Assembly (NCBI RefSeq): GCF_002028405.1
Contig: NZ_CP020046.1
Coordinates: 3,100,001 to 3,164,000 of the forward strand
DNA: 64,000 bases
Direction of reading: 5' to 3'
Source of the DNA: Thiomonas intermedia
GTDB lineage: Bacteria > Pseudomonadota > Gammaproteobacteria > Burkholderiales > Burkholderiaceae_C
Every line of letters starts with the position of its first letter. The stretch's first letter is position 1. The translations under genes were made by a program, and so were the position numbers. Positions 1-8,554 of this stretch are shown here, in pieces. The notes under the pieces were generated by a model that had not been told where the DNA came from, made no database searches, and saw only the letters and a list, made by a program, of their open reading frames with translations.

Positions 1-1071
1 TTCAGGGTTCTGGCTTTTGCCTATCTTTATCAGATGGGTTTTCTGATTCTGTTTCGCTATATTCTTCTGCGCCAGTCTGCGCTGTCGGGCATGACGCGGC
101 GCATCCTGATCGTGGGCAATGGCCGTGAAGCCCAGTCGCTTTCGCGCCAGGTTCAGGAACGGCATGGTGCCTCGTATACCATCGTCGGCTTTTATCCGAC
201 TGAGAGCGGTGAGCAGGCGCAGGTTCAACTGAATGGCGATGTTTTCGACGGCACGACGCCGCTCGAGCAGGTCGTGCTGGAAATGCGGGTGGATGAAATC
301 ATCATCGCTGTGCGCGAGCAGCGCGGCGGCGTGCTGCCGATACGCCAATTGCTCGAAGCGCGGATTCTTGGCACCCCCGTGCACAATCTGCCCACGTTTT
401 ACGAGCGCCTCAAGGGCGAGGTTCCACTTGAAAGCATGAAGGCCAGCTGGTTGATCTACGGTGGAGGATTTACCCAGGGCTATATCCGGGCCCTGGCAAA
501 ACGTCTATTCGACCTTTTCAGCGCCTGTATCCTGCTGCTCACCCTGTGGCCCATCATGCTTCTGGCCGCGTTGGCGATCAAAATCGAGGATCGCGGCCCT
601 GTATTTTTTCAGCAGGAACGAGTGGGTCTTTTTGGCAAGACATTTCATTGCATGAAGTTCCGCAGCATGCGAACCGATGCTGAAAAAGACGGCGTGGCCA
701 GGTGGGCGAGCACGAATGACAACCGGATCACCCGCGTGGGTGCTTTCATGCGAAAAACCCGAATCGACGAACTGCCGCAATTGATCAATGTCTTGCGCGG
801 AGAAATGAGTATGGTCGGCCCACGACCGGAGCGACCGACGTTTGTCGATATGCTCGAGCGAGATATTCCGTTCTACGCCATTCGCCATAGCGTGAAGCCA
901 GGGGTCACCGGATGGGCGCAGGTACGCTACGCTTATGGAGCGTCCGTCGAGGACTCCAGAAGAAAATTGCAGTTCGACCTTTATTACGTCAAGAACAATA
1001 GTGTCTTTCTCGATTTTTTTATTTTGTTCGAAACAGTGCGCGTCGTGATTTTTGGTGAAGGCGCAAGATAA
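1..1071 (+). CDS. Polyprenyl-phosphate sugar transferase (partial, 5' end outside the window)
   Basis: The reading frame is open from base 1, so the gene begins upstream; the first internal ATG at 34 is not the true start. The N-terminal part holds a Rossmann-like stretch (LIVGNG near 105-120). From about 490 there is one strong membrane segment followed by the bacterial sugar transferase domain, with KFRSMRTDAE, the RIDELPQLINVLRGEMSMVGPRPE signature region (757-831) and a VKPGVTGWAQV motif. Such enzymes move a sugar-1-phosphate from a UDP-sugar to undecaprenyl phosphate at the inner membrane and start exopolysaccharide or O-chain units. The SWLIYGGGF stretch before the membrane segment resembles the PEP-CTERM/EpsB subgroup, which is an inference. 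The downstream genes supply a UDP-amino-sugar acid, fitting one polysaccharide operon. Confidence 0.9.
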   Translation, partial: FRVLAFAYLYQMGFLILFRYILLRQSALSGMTRRILIVGNGREAQSLSRQVQERHGASYTIVGFYPTESGEQAQVQLNGDVFDGTTPLEQVVLEMRVDEIIIAVREQRGGVLPIRQLLEARILGTPVHNLPTFYERLKGEVPLESMKASWLIYGGGFTQGYIRALAKRLFDLFSACILLLTLWPIMLLAALAIKIEDRGPVFFQQERVGLFGKTFHCMKFRSMRTDAEKDGVARWASTNDNRITRVGAFMRKTRIDELPQLINVLRGEMSMVGPRPERPTFVDMLERDIPFYAIRHSVKPGVTGWAQVRYAYGASVEDSRRKLQFDLYYVKNNSVFLDFFILFETVRVVIFGEGAR

Positions 1072-1096
1072 TATTATTTTTTTAAGAAAGAGAACG

Positions 1097-2377
1097 ATGA
1101 CAGTAGTTGCTGTAGTTGGATTGGGGTATGTCGGCCTTCCCTTGGCCGTCGAATTCGGGAAAAAATATCGCACCATCGGTTTTGATCTGTCCGTCGAGAA
1201 GATTGCGGCTTATTGCAAGCATGTCGATCCGACGGGGGAGGTCAGCCAGGAGAATCTCAGGCAGGCCACCTTGCTCGAACCGACGACCGATGCCTCGAAA
1301 CTGAAAGAGGCGGATTTTGTGATCGTGGCCGTGCCGACCCCCGTCGACGAGGCCCACAATCCCGATTTCAGCCCCTTGGTCGGCGCCAGCACATCGGTCG
1401 GCAAGTATCTCAAGCCCGGCGCCATCGTGGTGTACGAGTCCACGGTGTATCCGGGGGCCACGGAAGAAATCTGCGTGCCCATTCTCGAGAAGCAGTCCGG
1501 CCTGAAATGGAAGAAGGATTTTTTCGTCGGCTATTCGCCCGAGCGTATCAATCCCGGCGACAAGGAACACACGCTGACCAGGATCGTCAAGGTGGTCTCG
1601 GGCGACACCGCCGAAACCCTCGACACCGTGGCTGAGGTTTACAGCGCGGTCATCACGGCGGGGGTGCATCGCGCCCAGAGCATCAAGGTGGCCGAGGCGG
1701 CGAAAGTCATCGAGAACACGCAGCGCGATCTCAATATCGCCTTGATGAACGAGCTGTCGCTGATCTTCCATCGCATTGGCATCGACACGCTGGAGGTTCT
1801 CAAGGCGGCGGGCACGAAGTGGAATTTCCTGCCGTTCCGACCGGGGTTGGTCGGCGGGCATTGCATCGGCGTCGATCCTTACTACCTGACGCACAAGGCC
1901 GACATGCTCGGTTACCACCCGCAGGTCATCCTGGCGGGGCGCCGCATCAACGACGGCATGGGTAAGTACATCGCCGAGCAGACGATCAAGCAGATGAGTC
2001 AGGCCGGCCTGCCGATCAAGGGCAGCGATGTCATCGTGCTGGGTTTGACCTTCAAGGAGGACTGCCCCGATCTGCGCAATTCCAAGGTGATCGACGTGAT
2101 CCGTGAGCTGGCCTCGTATGGGGTGAATGTGCTCGTTCACGATCCGATTGCCGATGCCGGCGAGGCCATGCACGAGTATGGCGTCCAGCTCACGCCCTGG
2201 GCCGAGTTGCCGCGCGCCCAGGCCGTCGTGGCTGCGGTGGCGCACCAGGCTTACCAGGAGATGTCGGTGCAGCAGACGCTCGATAAGCTGCAGCCCAGCG
2301 GCATCTTCATGGACATCAAGTGCCAATACGACGCCGCCGCGCTGGAATCGCAAGGCGCCAAGGTCTGGAGACTTTGA
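1097..2377 (+). CDS. wbpO: UDP-N-acetyl-hexosamine 6-dehydrogenase (WbpO/TviB type)
   Basis: A 426-residue nucleotide-sugar dehydrogenase that oxidises C6 of a UDP-HexNAc to the uronic acid using two NAD+. The N-terminal NAD site is GLGYVGLPLA (residues 8-17). The YSPERINPGD motif and the catalytic cysteine in GGHCIGVDPYYL (about Cys256) are intact, and the C-terminal UDP-binding domain has GLTFKEDCPDLRNSKV. I chose ATG 1097 because an AAGAAAGAGA purine stretch lies just upstream and the protein then begins at the NAD fold; an ATG at 1052 would overlap the previous gene and add 15 unlikely residues. With the 4-epimerase seven bases downstream it matches the WbpO-WbpP (TviB-TviC) pair that makes UDP-GalNAcA. 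The exact substrate (GlcNAc or GalNAc) cannot be told from sequence. Confidence 0.9.
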   Translation: MTVVAVVGLGYVGLPLAVEFGKKYRTIGFDLSVEKIAAYCKHVDPTGEVSQENLRQATLLEPTTDASKLKEADFVIVAVPTPVDEAHNPDFSPLVGASTSVGKYLKPGAIVVYESTVYPGATEEICVPILEKQSGLKWKKDFFVGYSPERINPGDKEHTLTRIVKVVSGDTAETLDTVAEVYSAVITAGVHRAQSIKVAEAAKVIENTQRDLNIALMNELSLIFHRIGIDTLEVLKAAGTKWNFLPFRPGLVGGHCIGVDPYYLTHKADMLGYHPQVILAGRRINDGMGKYIAEQTIKQMSQAGLPIKGSDVIVLGLTFKEDCPDLRNSKVIDVIRELASYGVNVLVHDPIADAGEAMHEYGVQLTPWAELPRAQAVVAAVAHQAYQEMSVQQTLDKLQPSGIFMDIKCQYDAAALESQGAKVWRL

Positions 2378-2383
2378 GCCGCC

Positions 2384-3397
2384 ATGTCGATCGAGCAACT
2401 GCTATCTGAGAAGCCCCAGCGCTGGCTGGTCACGGGGAGCGCCGGGTTCATCGGCTCCCATCTGATCGAGACCCTGCTGACCCATGGGCAAACCGTGGTC
2501 AGCCTGGACAATTTTTCGACCGGTCATCAGTCCAACCTGGACGAGGTGCGACGCCTTGTGGGTGAAGAGGCCTGGAAGCGGCACACTTTCATCGAGGGCG
2601 ACATCGTCGATCTGGCGGCTTGCCAGCGCGCCTGCCAGGGCGTGGACATCGTGCTGCACGAGGCCGCGCTCGGCTCGGTGCCGCGCTCCATCGAGAATCC
2701 GCTGGCGACGCATGCGGTCAACGCCACAGGCTTTCTGAACATGCTGGTGGCGGCGCGCGATGCGGGGGTGAATCGCTTTGTCTACGCCGCGTCCAGTTCG
2801 ACCTACGGCGATCATCCGGGTCTGCCCAAGGTTGAAGACCTGATCGGCAAGCCGCTTTCGCCCTATGCGGTGACCAAGTATCTCAACGAGCTGTATGCCG
2901 ATGTGTTCGGCCGGGTCTATGGCCTGCAGACCCTCGGCCTGCGCTACTTCAATGTGTTCGGCACCCGGCAGGACCCGAACGGTCCCTACGCGGCGGTGAT
3001 TCCCAACTGGGCCAAAGCCATCCGCGGCAATCAGCCCTGCTTCATCAACGGCGACGGCGAGACCACGCGTGATTTCTGCTATGTCGACAATGTGGTGCAG
3101 GCCAACATTCTGGCGGGAATGAGTACGAATCCCGAGGCCGTCGGGCAGGTTTACAACGTGGCGTTTGGCGAGCAGACCAGCCTGAACACCCTACACCAGT
3201 TGTTGAGCCAGGAAATCATGGCACTGGACGCCAAGGTGATCTTCACGCCGCCGGTTTATCGCGATTTCCGCAAAGGCGATGTGAGGCATTCGCTGGCCGA
3301 CATCGGCAAGGCCAGGCGCCTGCTGGGCTACAGCCCCGACTTCAGCGTGCGCGCGGGTTTGAAAACCGCGATGCCCTGGTACGCCGCGCGAACGTAA
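2384..3397 (+). CDS. wbpP: UDP-N-acetylglucosamine 4-epimerase (WbpP/TviC type)
   Basis: An extended short-chain dehydrogenase of 337 residues. It carries the NAD motif [12 protein letters not shown] near the N-terminus, the ASSSTYGD serine/threonine site and the catalytic YAVTK (Tyr161, Lys165). The motif SVPRSIENP and the length are typical of the WbpP/TviC epimerases, which prefer N-acetylated UDP-hexosamines to UDP-glucose. It would interconvert UDP-GlcNAc and UDP-GalNAc, or their uronic acids, in the cytoplasm. It starts 6 bases after the dehydrogenase stop, so the two are almost certainly co-transcribed. It is the last gene of the sugar operon: the next gene is on the other strand. A plain GalE is the alternative. 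Confidence 0.87.
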   Translation: MSIEQLLSEKPQRWLVTGSAGFIGSHLIETLLTHGQTVVSLDNFSTGHQSNLDEVRRLVGEEAWKRHTFIEGDIVDLAACQRACQGVDIVLHEAALGSVPRSIENPLATHAVNATGFLNMLVAARDAGVNRFVYAASSSTYGDHPGLPKVEDLIGKPLSPYAVTKYLNELYADVFGRVYGLQTLGLRYFNVFGTRQDPNGPYAAVIPNWAKAIRGNQPCFINGDGETTRDFCYVDNVVQANILAGMSTNPEAVGQVYNVAFGEQTSLNTLHQLLSQEIMALDAKVIFTPPVYRDFRKGDVRHSLADIGKARRLLGYSPDFSVRAGLKTAMPWYAART

Positions 3398-3412
3398 ACC
3401 GGGCATCACAGC

Positions 3413-3451
3413 CAGCCCCTTCAATCGGCCAGGCGCTGATCGGAGGGGCTG
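3413..3451. terminator. Possible hairpin between convergent genes
   Basis: An 8-bp perfect inverted repeat (CAGCCCCT at 3413-3420, AGGGGCTG at 3444-3451) lies in the 72-base gap between the convergent epimerase and reductase genes. It has no U-tract, so termination is only an inference from position. Confidence 0.3.
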
Positions 3452-3469
3452 TGCTCATGAGACCCTAGA

Positions 3470-4582
3470 TCAGGCAGCGACTGTCGCGCCCACCAAGGGG
3501 TAGTCGGTATAGCCTTCCTCGCCGCCGCCATAGAAGGTGGCCGGATTCGGTTTGTTCAACTCCGCGCCCTGTTCGAAACGGGCGACCAGATCCGGGTTCG
3601 CGATGTAGGGGCGGCCGAAGGCCACGGCGTCTGCCGTGCCCGAGCCCAGACGGGCTTCGGCGGATTCGCGGGTGTAGTTGCCGCACACGATGATGCGCCC
3701 ACCGTAGGCGGAGCGCAGTTGCTGGCGGAAAGCCTCACTCAGCGCCGGCCCGCCCGCCCAATCCGGCTCGGCGATGTGGATGTAGGCGATGCCACGGCGG
3801 TTGAATTCTCGCGCCAGGTAGAGGTGAATCTCCTCGGTCTGCGCGTCCTGGATGTCGTGGCGGATGAAATGCGGGGAAATGCGCACCCCCACGCGGTCCG
3901 CACCGGCCACGTCAATCAGGGCATCGATCGCTTCAAGCACGATGCGCGCCCTGTTTTCCAGGCTGCCGCCGTAGCCGTCGGTGCGCTGGTTGGTGTTCGT
4001 CGAGAGGAATTGCTGCAGCAGGTAGCCGTTGGCGCTGTGCAGCTCCAGCATGTCGAAGCCCGCCGTCAGCGCCCGTTCGGCAGCGCGGCGGTAGTCGGCG
4101 ATGATGCCGGGGATTTCCCCGGTTTCGAGTGCGCGCGGCATGTCGCACGGCACGCGCTTGGGGCCCTCGGGCAGCACCACGAAAGATTCGCCCGTATCGC
4201 TGCGGATCGCACTGGGCGCCACCGGTGCCTGGCCGTTCTCCTGCAGCAGATGGTGGGAAATGCGCCCCACATGCCAGAGTTGCATCGCCATGCGTCCGCC
4301 CGCGGCGTGGACCGCGTCGGTGACGAGCTTCCATCCGGCGACCTGCGCGTCCGTGTAGATGCCTGGGGTGAAGGCGTAGCCCTGTCCCTGCCGGGAAATC
4401 TGGGTGGCTTCGCTCACGATCAGCCCGGCGGTGGCGCGCTGCGCGTAATAGCGGGCATTCATCTCGCCGGGAATGTCGCTGGGCTGCAGCGCGCGCGAGC
4501 GCGTGAGCGGCGCCATCACCATCCGGTTGGGCAGTTGGAGGCGGCCGAGTTGCAGAGGGGTAAGCAGGGTGGGTGTGGTCAT
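3470..4582 (-). CDS. Old Yellow Enzyme family FMN ene-reductase (NemA-like)
   Basis: A 370-residue alkene/N-ethylmaleimide reductase of the OYE family: a TIM-barrel flavoprotein that reduces activated C=C bonds (enals, maleimides, nitroesters) with NAD(P)H in the cytoplasm. The FMN/substrate pair His182-Asn185 and Tyr187 (HSANGYL) are present, as are the QLWHVGR motif near 101-107 and NQRTDGYGGS. I chose ATG 4582 because AAGGA sits just upstream and the protein then starts at the conserved LLTPLQLG; the open frame extends 27 residues further without a family match. It is divergent from the sulfite dehydrogenase operon and shares a 173-base regulatory gap with it. The physiological substrate is unknown. 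Confidence 0.9.
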   Translation of the reverse strand: MTTPTLLTPLQLGRLQLPNRMVMAPLTRSRALQPSDIPGEMNARYYAQRATAGLIVSEATQISRQGQGYAFTPGIYTDAQVAGWKLVTDAVHAAGGRMAMQLWHVGRISHHLLQENGQAPVAPSAIRSDTGESFVVLPEGPKRVPCDMPRALETGEIPGIIADYRRAAERALTAGFDMLELHSANGYLLQQFLSTNTNQRTDGYGGSLENRARIVLEAIDALIDVAGADRVGVRISPHFIRHDIQDAQTEEIHLYLAREFNRRGIAYIHIAEPDWAGGPALSEAFRQQLRSAYGGRIIVCGNYTRESAEARLGSGTADAVAFGRPYIANPDLVARFEQGAELNKPNPATFYGGGEEGYTDYPLVGATVAA

Positions 4583-4692
4583 GGAGATCCTTGTTTGTTG
4601 CAATGCAAGAATGATCGTAAGCAGGTTGGCGCGGGTTTGCAGGCCTGGGGAATCGCCGTGCATCGAGGTTTCTGATATGTAAGACTCAAACT

Positions 4693-4711
4693 ATTCATTT
4701 GTTCAATGAAT
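4693..4711. promoter_or_regulatory. Inverted repeat, candidate operator between divergent genes
   Basis: A perfect 7-bp inverted repeat with a 5-base spacer, ATTCATT-TGTTC-AATGAAT, sits in the gap between the OYE gene (start 4582) and soeA (start 4756). Its symmetry and AT-richness against a GC-rich background fit a dimeric repressor or LysR-type site. Which promoter it controls cannot be decided from sequence. Confidence 0.45.
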
Positions 4712-4755
4712 GGGGCAGGACTAGGGTTGCAGCAAGCCCGCACTCGAAGGCCACC

Positions 4756-7728
4756 ATGTCCTCCCTGTTCAAACCGCTCGATCGATTTTTCTCCAACGGC
4801 ACCCCGCTGCACGACCCGATCACACCGCAGCCCGGCGCCGTGGAGGTGAAGACGACCACCTGTTATATGTGCGCCTGCCGCTGCGGCATCAATGTGCATC
4901 TGCGCGACGGCCAGGTCCGCTTCATCGAAGGCAATCCGAATCATCCGCTCAACCAGGGCGTGATCTGCGCCAAGGGCTCTGCGGGCATCATGAAACAGGT
5001 GTCGCCGGCCCGGCTCACGCAGCCGCTGCGCCGCAAACCCGGCACCGAACGCGGCGAGGGCGAGTTCGAACCGATTTCGTGGGATGAGGCTCTGCAGACC
5101 CTGGAAGACCGCCTGCGCCACCTGCGTGCCACCGATCCCAAACAGTTCGCTCTGTTCACCGGCCGTGATCAGATGCAGGCGCTTACCGGCCTGTTCGCCC
5201 GGCAGTACGGCACGCCCAACTACGCCGCGCACGGCGGCTTCTGCTCGGTGAACATGGCCGCCGGCATGATCTACACCTTCGGCGGCAGTTTCTGGGAATT
5301 CGGCGGGCCGGATCTGGATCGGGCCCGGCTGTTCGTGATGATCGGCACCGCCGAGGATCACCACAGCAACCCGATGAAAATCGCCCTGTCCAAGTTCAAG
5401 CGGGCGGGGGGGCGTTTCATCTCCATCAATCCGGTGCGCACCGGTTACTCCGCCATCGCCGACGAGTGGATCCCGATTCGTCCGGGTACCGATGGCGCCC
5501 TGCTTCTGGCGCTGGTGCATGAACTGCTGCGCACCGGACGGTTCGACACCGGGTTCTCCGCCCACTACACCAATGGTGCGCAGCTCGTGCGGGTGCAGCC
5601 CGGCGACGCGCAGGACGGCCTGTTCATCCCCGATGCCAGCGGCACGGCGTCATCGCAGGACCGGATGTGGTGGGATGCAGTGACGCAGCGGCCCGTGCCC
5701 GCCTGGACCGAAGGCGCGCAGCCCGCGCTTTCCGGGCACTACCGTCTGGCCGACGGCACGCCGGTGGCCCCCGCGCTGCAGTTGTTGCGCGAGCAACTGG
5801 CCGACAGCACGCCCGAATGGGCGGCGCAGATCACCGGCGTGAGCGCCGGGCGCATACGCCAACTGGCGCAGGAGATGGCGCAGGCCGCGCTCGATCAGGG
5901 CGAAGACCTGCCCATCGCCTGGACGGACTGGCTCGGCCGCGAACACGCCACGGTGCGCAGCAAACCGCTGGCCTTTCACGCCATGCGGGGTCTCGCGGCG
6001 CATTCCAACGGTTTTCAGGCCATCCGCGCCCTGTCCATTCTGATGAGTCTGCTGGGCACGATCGATGCGCCCGGCGGATTTCGCCACAAGGCGCCGTACC
6101 CCAAGGACGTTCCGCCCGAGGTGCGCAACCCGCGCGGCCCGCAGGACGTGCGGCCCGACACCCCGCTGGGCGGTGCGCCGCTGGGTTGGCCGACTTCGCC
6201 CGACGATCTCGCGCTGATGGACGACGGCAGTCCGCTGCGCATCGACAAGGCGTTTTCGTGGGAGCACCCGCTGGCCGTGCATGGCCTGATGCACAACGTC
6301 ATCACCAACGCCTGGCGCGGCGATCCTTACCCGATCGACACCTTGCTCATCTTCATGTCCAACATGGCGTGGAACTCGGCCATGAACACCGTGGACGTGC
6401 GGCAGATGCTGCGCGACAAGCGGGAAGACGGCGGCTACCGCATTCCCTTTCTCGTGGTGTGCGATGCCTTCCAGAGCGAGATGACCGCCTTTGCCGATCT
6501 GCTGCTGCCCGATACCAGTTATCTGGAGCGGTTTGATGCCATGTCGCTGCTCGACCGGCCCATCTCCGAGTTCGACGGCCCGGTGGACTCGGTGCGCGTA
6601 CCCGTGCTGCCGCCCCTCGCGCAGACGCGGCCGTTCCAGGAAGTGCTGGTCGAGCTTGCAGGTCGCCTCGGGCTACCGGCTTTCGTGAACGCCGATGGCA
6701 GCCGCAAGTACAAGGACTACCCCGACTTCGTCGTGAACTATGAAACCGCACCCGGCTCGGGTATCGGCTTTCTGTCGGGCTGGCGCGGCAAGGACGGCAC
6801 TCAGTCGCTCAAGGGCGAGCCCAATCCGCGGCAATGGGAGATGTATGCGAAGAACGACTGCGTGCATTTTCACCACCTGCCCGAATCGATGCGCTACATG
6901 CGCAACTGGAACCGGGGCTACCTCGATTTCGCGCAGGAGCACGGCTGGCGCTCGCGCAACACGCCCATCATCATCGCGCTCTACTCCGACGTGCTGCAGT
7001 CCTTCAGGCTGGCGGCGCGCGGCCAGCGGGCTGGGCGGCAGCCGCCCGAAGCCCTGCGGGCCAGGGTGGCGCATCACTTCGATCCACTGCCCTTCTGGGA
7101 GCCGCCCCTGGAACATGCGGCCACCGACCTCTCGCGCTACCCGCTGGCCGCCGTGACCCAGCGGCCCATGGCGATGTATCACGCCTGGGACTCGCAGAAC
7201 GCCTGGCTGCGGCAGATTCACGGTCACAATCGTCTCTACGTCAATCCTGCCGTGGCCCAGGAGCGCGGCATTGCCGACGGCGACTGGCTGTGGATCACTT
7301 CGCCGTGGGGCCGGGTGCGCGCGCGCTGTCAGTTCAGCGAGGCCGTCGAGCCCGGCACGGTCTGGACCTGGAATGCCGTCGGCAAGGCCAGCGGCTTCTG
7401 GGGACTGCACCCGCGTGCCGAGGAGTCGCAGACCGGCTTTCTGCTCAACCACCTCATCCGCGAGGAGTTGCCGGCCAACGCTTTGGGGGCGGGGCAGGGA
7501 CAGATCTCCAACAGCGATCCCGTCACCGGTCAGGCCGGCTGGTATGACGTGCGCGTGCGGCTCGATCCGGCCGAAGCGCCGCCCGAGACCGGCGAACCCG
7601 TGCCGCATTCGTCCGCGCAGAGCTGGCCCCAGTTTGCACCAGCTGCCGCGCTGCCCGATCAGACATCGCAGCCTCGCGTGCTGCGCTATGTCGCCGGGGC
7701 TTCGTCACGTCAAGGAAAATCCACATGA
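4756..7728 (+). CDS. soeA: Molybdopterin oxidoreductase, sulfite dehydrogenase subunit SoeA-like
   Basis: A 990-residue catalytic subunit of the DMSO-reductase superfamily, binding bis-MGD molybdenum and one 4Fe-4S cluster. The cluster motif C-x2-C-x3-C-x27-C is at Cys36, 39, 43 and 71. No twin-arginine signal precedes it, so the subunit should stay in the cytoplasm, as in SoeABC of Allochromatium, which oxidises sulfite to sulfate and passes electrons to quinone. The partner genes (four-cluster ferredoxin, DmsC-type anchor) complete the complex. I chose ATG 4756 with GAAGG upstream; the frame is open from 4699 but those residues look unrelated. Other Tat-less members of the family (for example polysulfide or tetrathionate enzymes) are not excluded; the Soe call rests on overall sequence character and subunit order. 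Confidence 0.8.
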   Translation: MSSLFKPLDRFFSNGTPLHDPITPQPGAVEVKTTTCYMCACRCGINVHLRDGQVRFIEGNPNHPLNQGVICAKGSAGIMKQVSPARLTQPLRRKPGTERGEGEFEPISWDEALQTLEDRLRHLRATDPKQFALFTGRDQMQALTGLFARQYGTPNYAAHGGFCSVNMAAGMIYTFGGSFWEFGGPDLDRARLFVMIGTAEDHHSNPMKIALSKFKRAGGRFISINPVRTGYSAIADEWIPIRPGTDGALLLALVHELLRTGRFDTGFSAHYTNGAQLVRVQPGDAQDGLFIPDASGTASSQDRMWWDAVTQRPVPAWTEGAQPALSGHYRLADGTPVAPALQLLREQLADSTPEWAAQITGVSAGRIRQLAQEMAQAALDQGEDLPIAWTDWLGREHATVRSKPLAFHAMRGLAAHSNGFQAIRALSILMSLLGTIDAPGGFRHKAPYPKDVPPEVRNPRGPQDVRPDTPLGGAPLGWPTSPDDLALMDDGSPLRIDKAFSWEHPLAVHGLMHNVITNAWRGDPYPIDTLLIFMSNMAWNSAMNTVDVRQMLRDKREDGGYRIPFLVVCDAFQSEMTAFADLLLPDTSYLERFDAMSLLDRPISEFDGPVDSVRVPVLPPLAQTRPFQEVLVELAGRLGLPAFVNADGSRKYKDYPDFVVNYETAPGSGIGFLSGWRGKDGTQSLKGEPNPRQWEMYAKNDCVHFHHLPESMRYMRNWNRGYLDFAQEHGWRSRNTPIIIALYSDVLQSFRLAARGQRAGRQPPEALRARVAHHFDPLPFWEPPLEHAATDLSRYPLAAVTQRPMAMYHAWDSQNAWLRQIHGHNRLYVNPAVAQERGIADGDWLWITSPWGRVRARCQFSEAVEPGTVWTWNAVGKASGFWGLHPRAEESQTGFLLNHLIREELPANALGAGQGQISNSDPVTGQAGWYDVRVRLDPAEAPPETGEPVPHSSAQSWPQFAPAAALPDQTSQPRVLRYVAGASSRQGKST

Positions 7729-8552
7729 CTCAACTCGCGCTGGTCATCGACCTCAATGTGTGCGTGGGCTGCCACGCCTGCGTCACGTCGTGCAAGCAAT
7801 GGAACACCTCCGGGCCCGCGGGCCCGCTCAGCGATCTTGAGCCTTACGGCGAAAACCCGCTGGGCGTGTTCTTCAACCGCGTCCAGACTTACGAGGTCGG
7901 CCAGTTTCCGCAGACGCAGACGGTGCACTTTCCCAAGAGCTGCCTGCACTGCGAAGAGCCGCCGTGCGTGCCGGTGTGCCCGACCGGCGCGTCATACAAG
8001 CGCAAGGAAGACGGCATCGTGCTGGTGGACAGCGACAAGTGCATCGGCTGCAAGTATTGCTCGTGGGCCTGTCCTTACGGCGCGCGCGAATACGACGAGG
8101 ACCGCGGGGTGATGACCAAGTGCACCCTGTGCGTGGACCGGATCTACGACGAATCCATCCCGGCTCCCCAGCGCCGTCCTGCCTGCGTCAACGCCTGCCC
8201 GACCAACGCGCGCCTGTTCGGGGACGTGCACGATCCTGAATCGGAGGTGTCCCGCGCCATCCGCGAACGCGGCGGCTACGCCCTGATGCCCGAGCTCGGC
8301 ACCCGCCCGGCCAACCACTATCTGCCACGCCAGTTGCCCCAGGGCGCCGCGCCGGCCGACGAGATGCAAAAACCGTCGCCTCAGGCCACGGCCCGTCAGG
8401 CCGCGTCCCCGCGTCCGGTGTCGAACGAGGCGGCGCTGGAGGTTGAGGCGCGAGGCCTGTTCGCCCGGATCTTCGGCACGTTGGGGAAAGATCGTCCCGC
8501 AGCCAAGCAGACGCACGGCGCGCCTGCGGCCAGCCAACTGGAGAGCCACTGA
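7725..8552 (+). CDS. soeB: 4Fe-4S ferredoxin subunit, SoeB-like
   Basis: A 275-residue electron-transfer subunit with four cysteine groups, each for one 4Fe-4S cluster. The first is at Cys13, 16, 19 and 23, and others follow in SCLHCEEPPC, KCIGCKYCSWAC and KCTLC...ACVNACP. This is the DmsB/NrfC fold that wires the molybdenum site to the membrane anchor. Its start overlaps the soeA stop (ATGA at 7725-7728), indicating translational coupling. Residues after about 205 form a low-complexity Ala/Pro/Gln-rich tail without clusters. There is no export signal, consistent with cytoplasmic assembly with SoeA. Confidence 0.85.
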   Translation: MTQLALVIDLNVCVGCHACVTSCKQWNTSGPAGPLSDLEPYGENPLGVFFNRVQTYEVGQFPQTQTVHFPKSCLHCEEPPCVPVCPTGASYKRKEDGIVLVDSDKCIGCKYCSWACPYGAREYDEDRGVMTKCTLCVDRIYDESIPAPQRRPACVNACPTNARLFGDVHDPESEVSRAIRERGGYALMPELGTRPANHYLPRQLPQGAAPADEMQKPSPQATARQAASPRPVSNEAALEVEARGLFARIFGTLGKDRPAAKQTHGAPAASQLESH

Positions 8553-8554
8553 CC

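Noticed and set aside
1082-2398. A 438-codon open frame antisense to the UDP-sugar dehydrogenase
   Set aside because: Low-complexity, His/Arg-rich translation; the plus-strand gene is certain.
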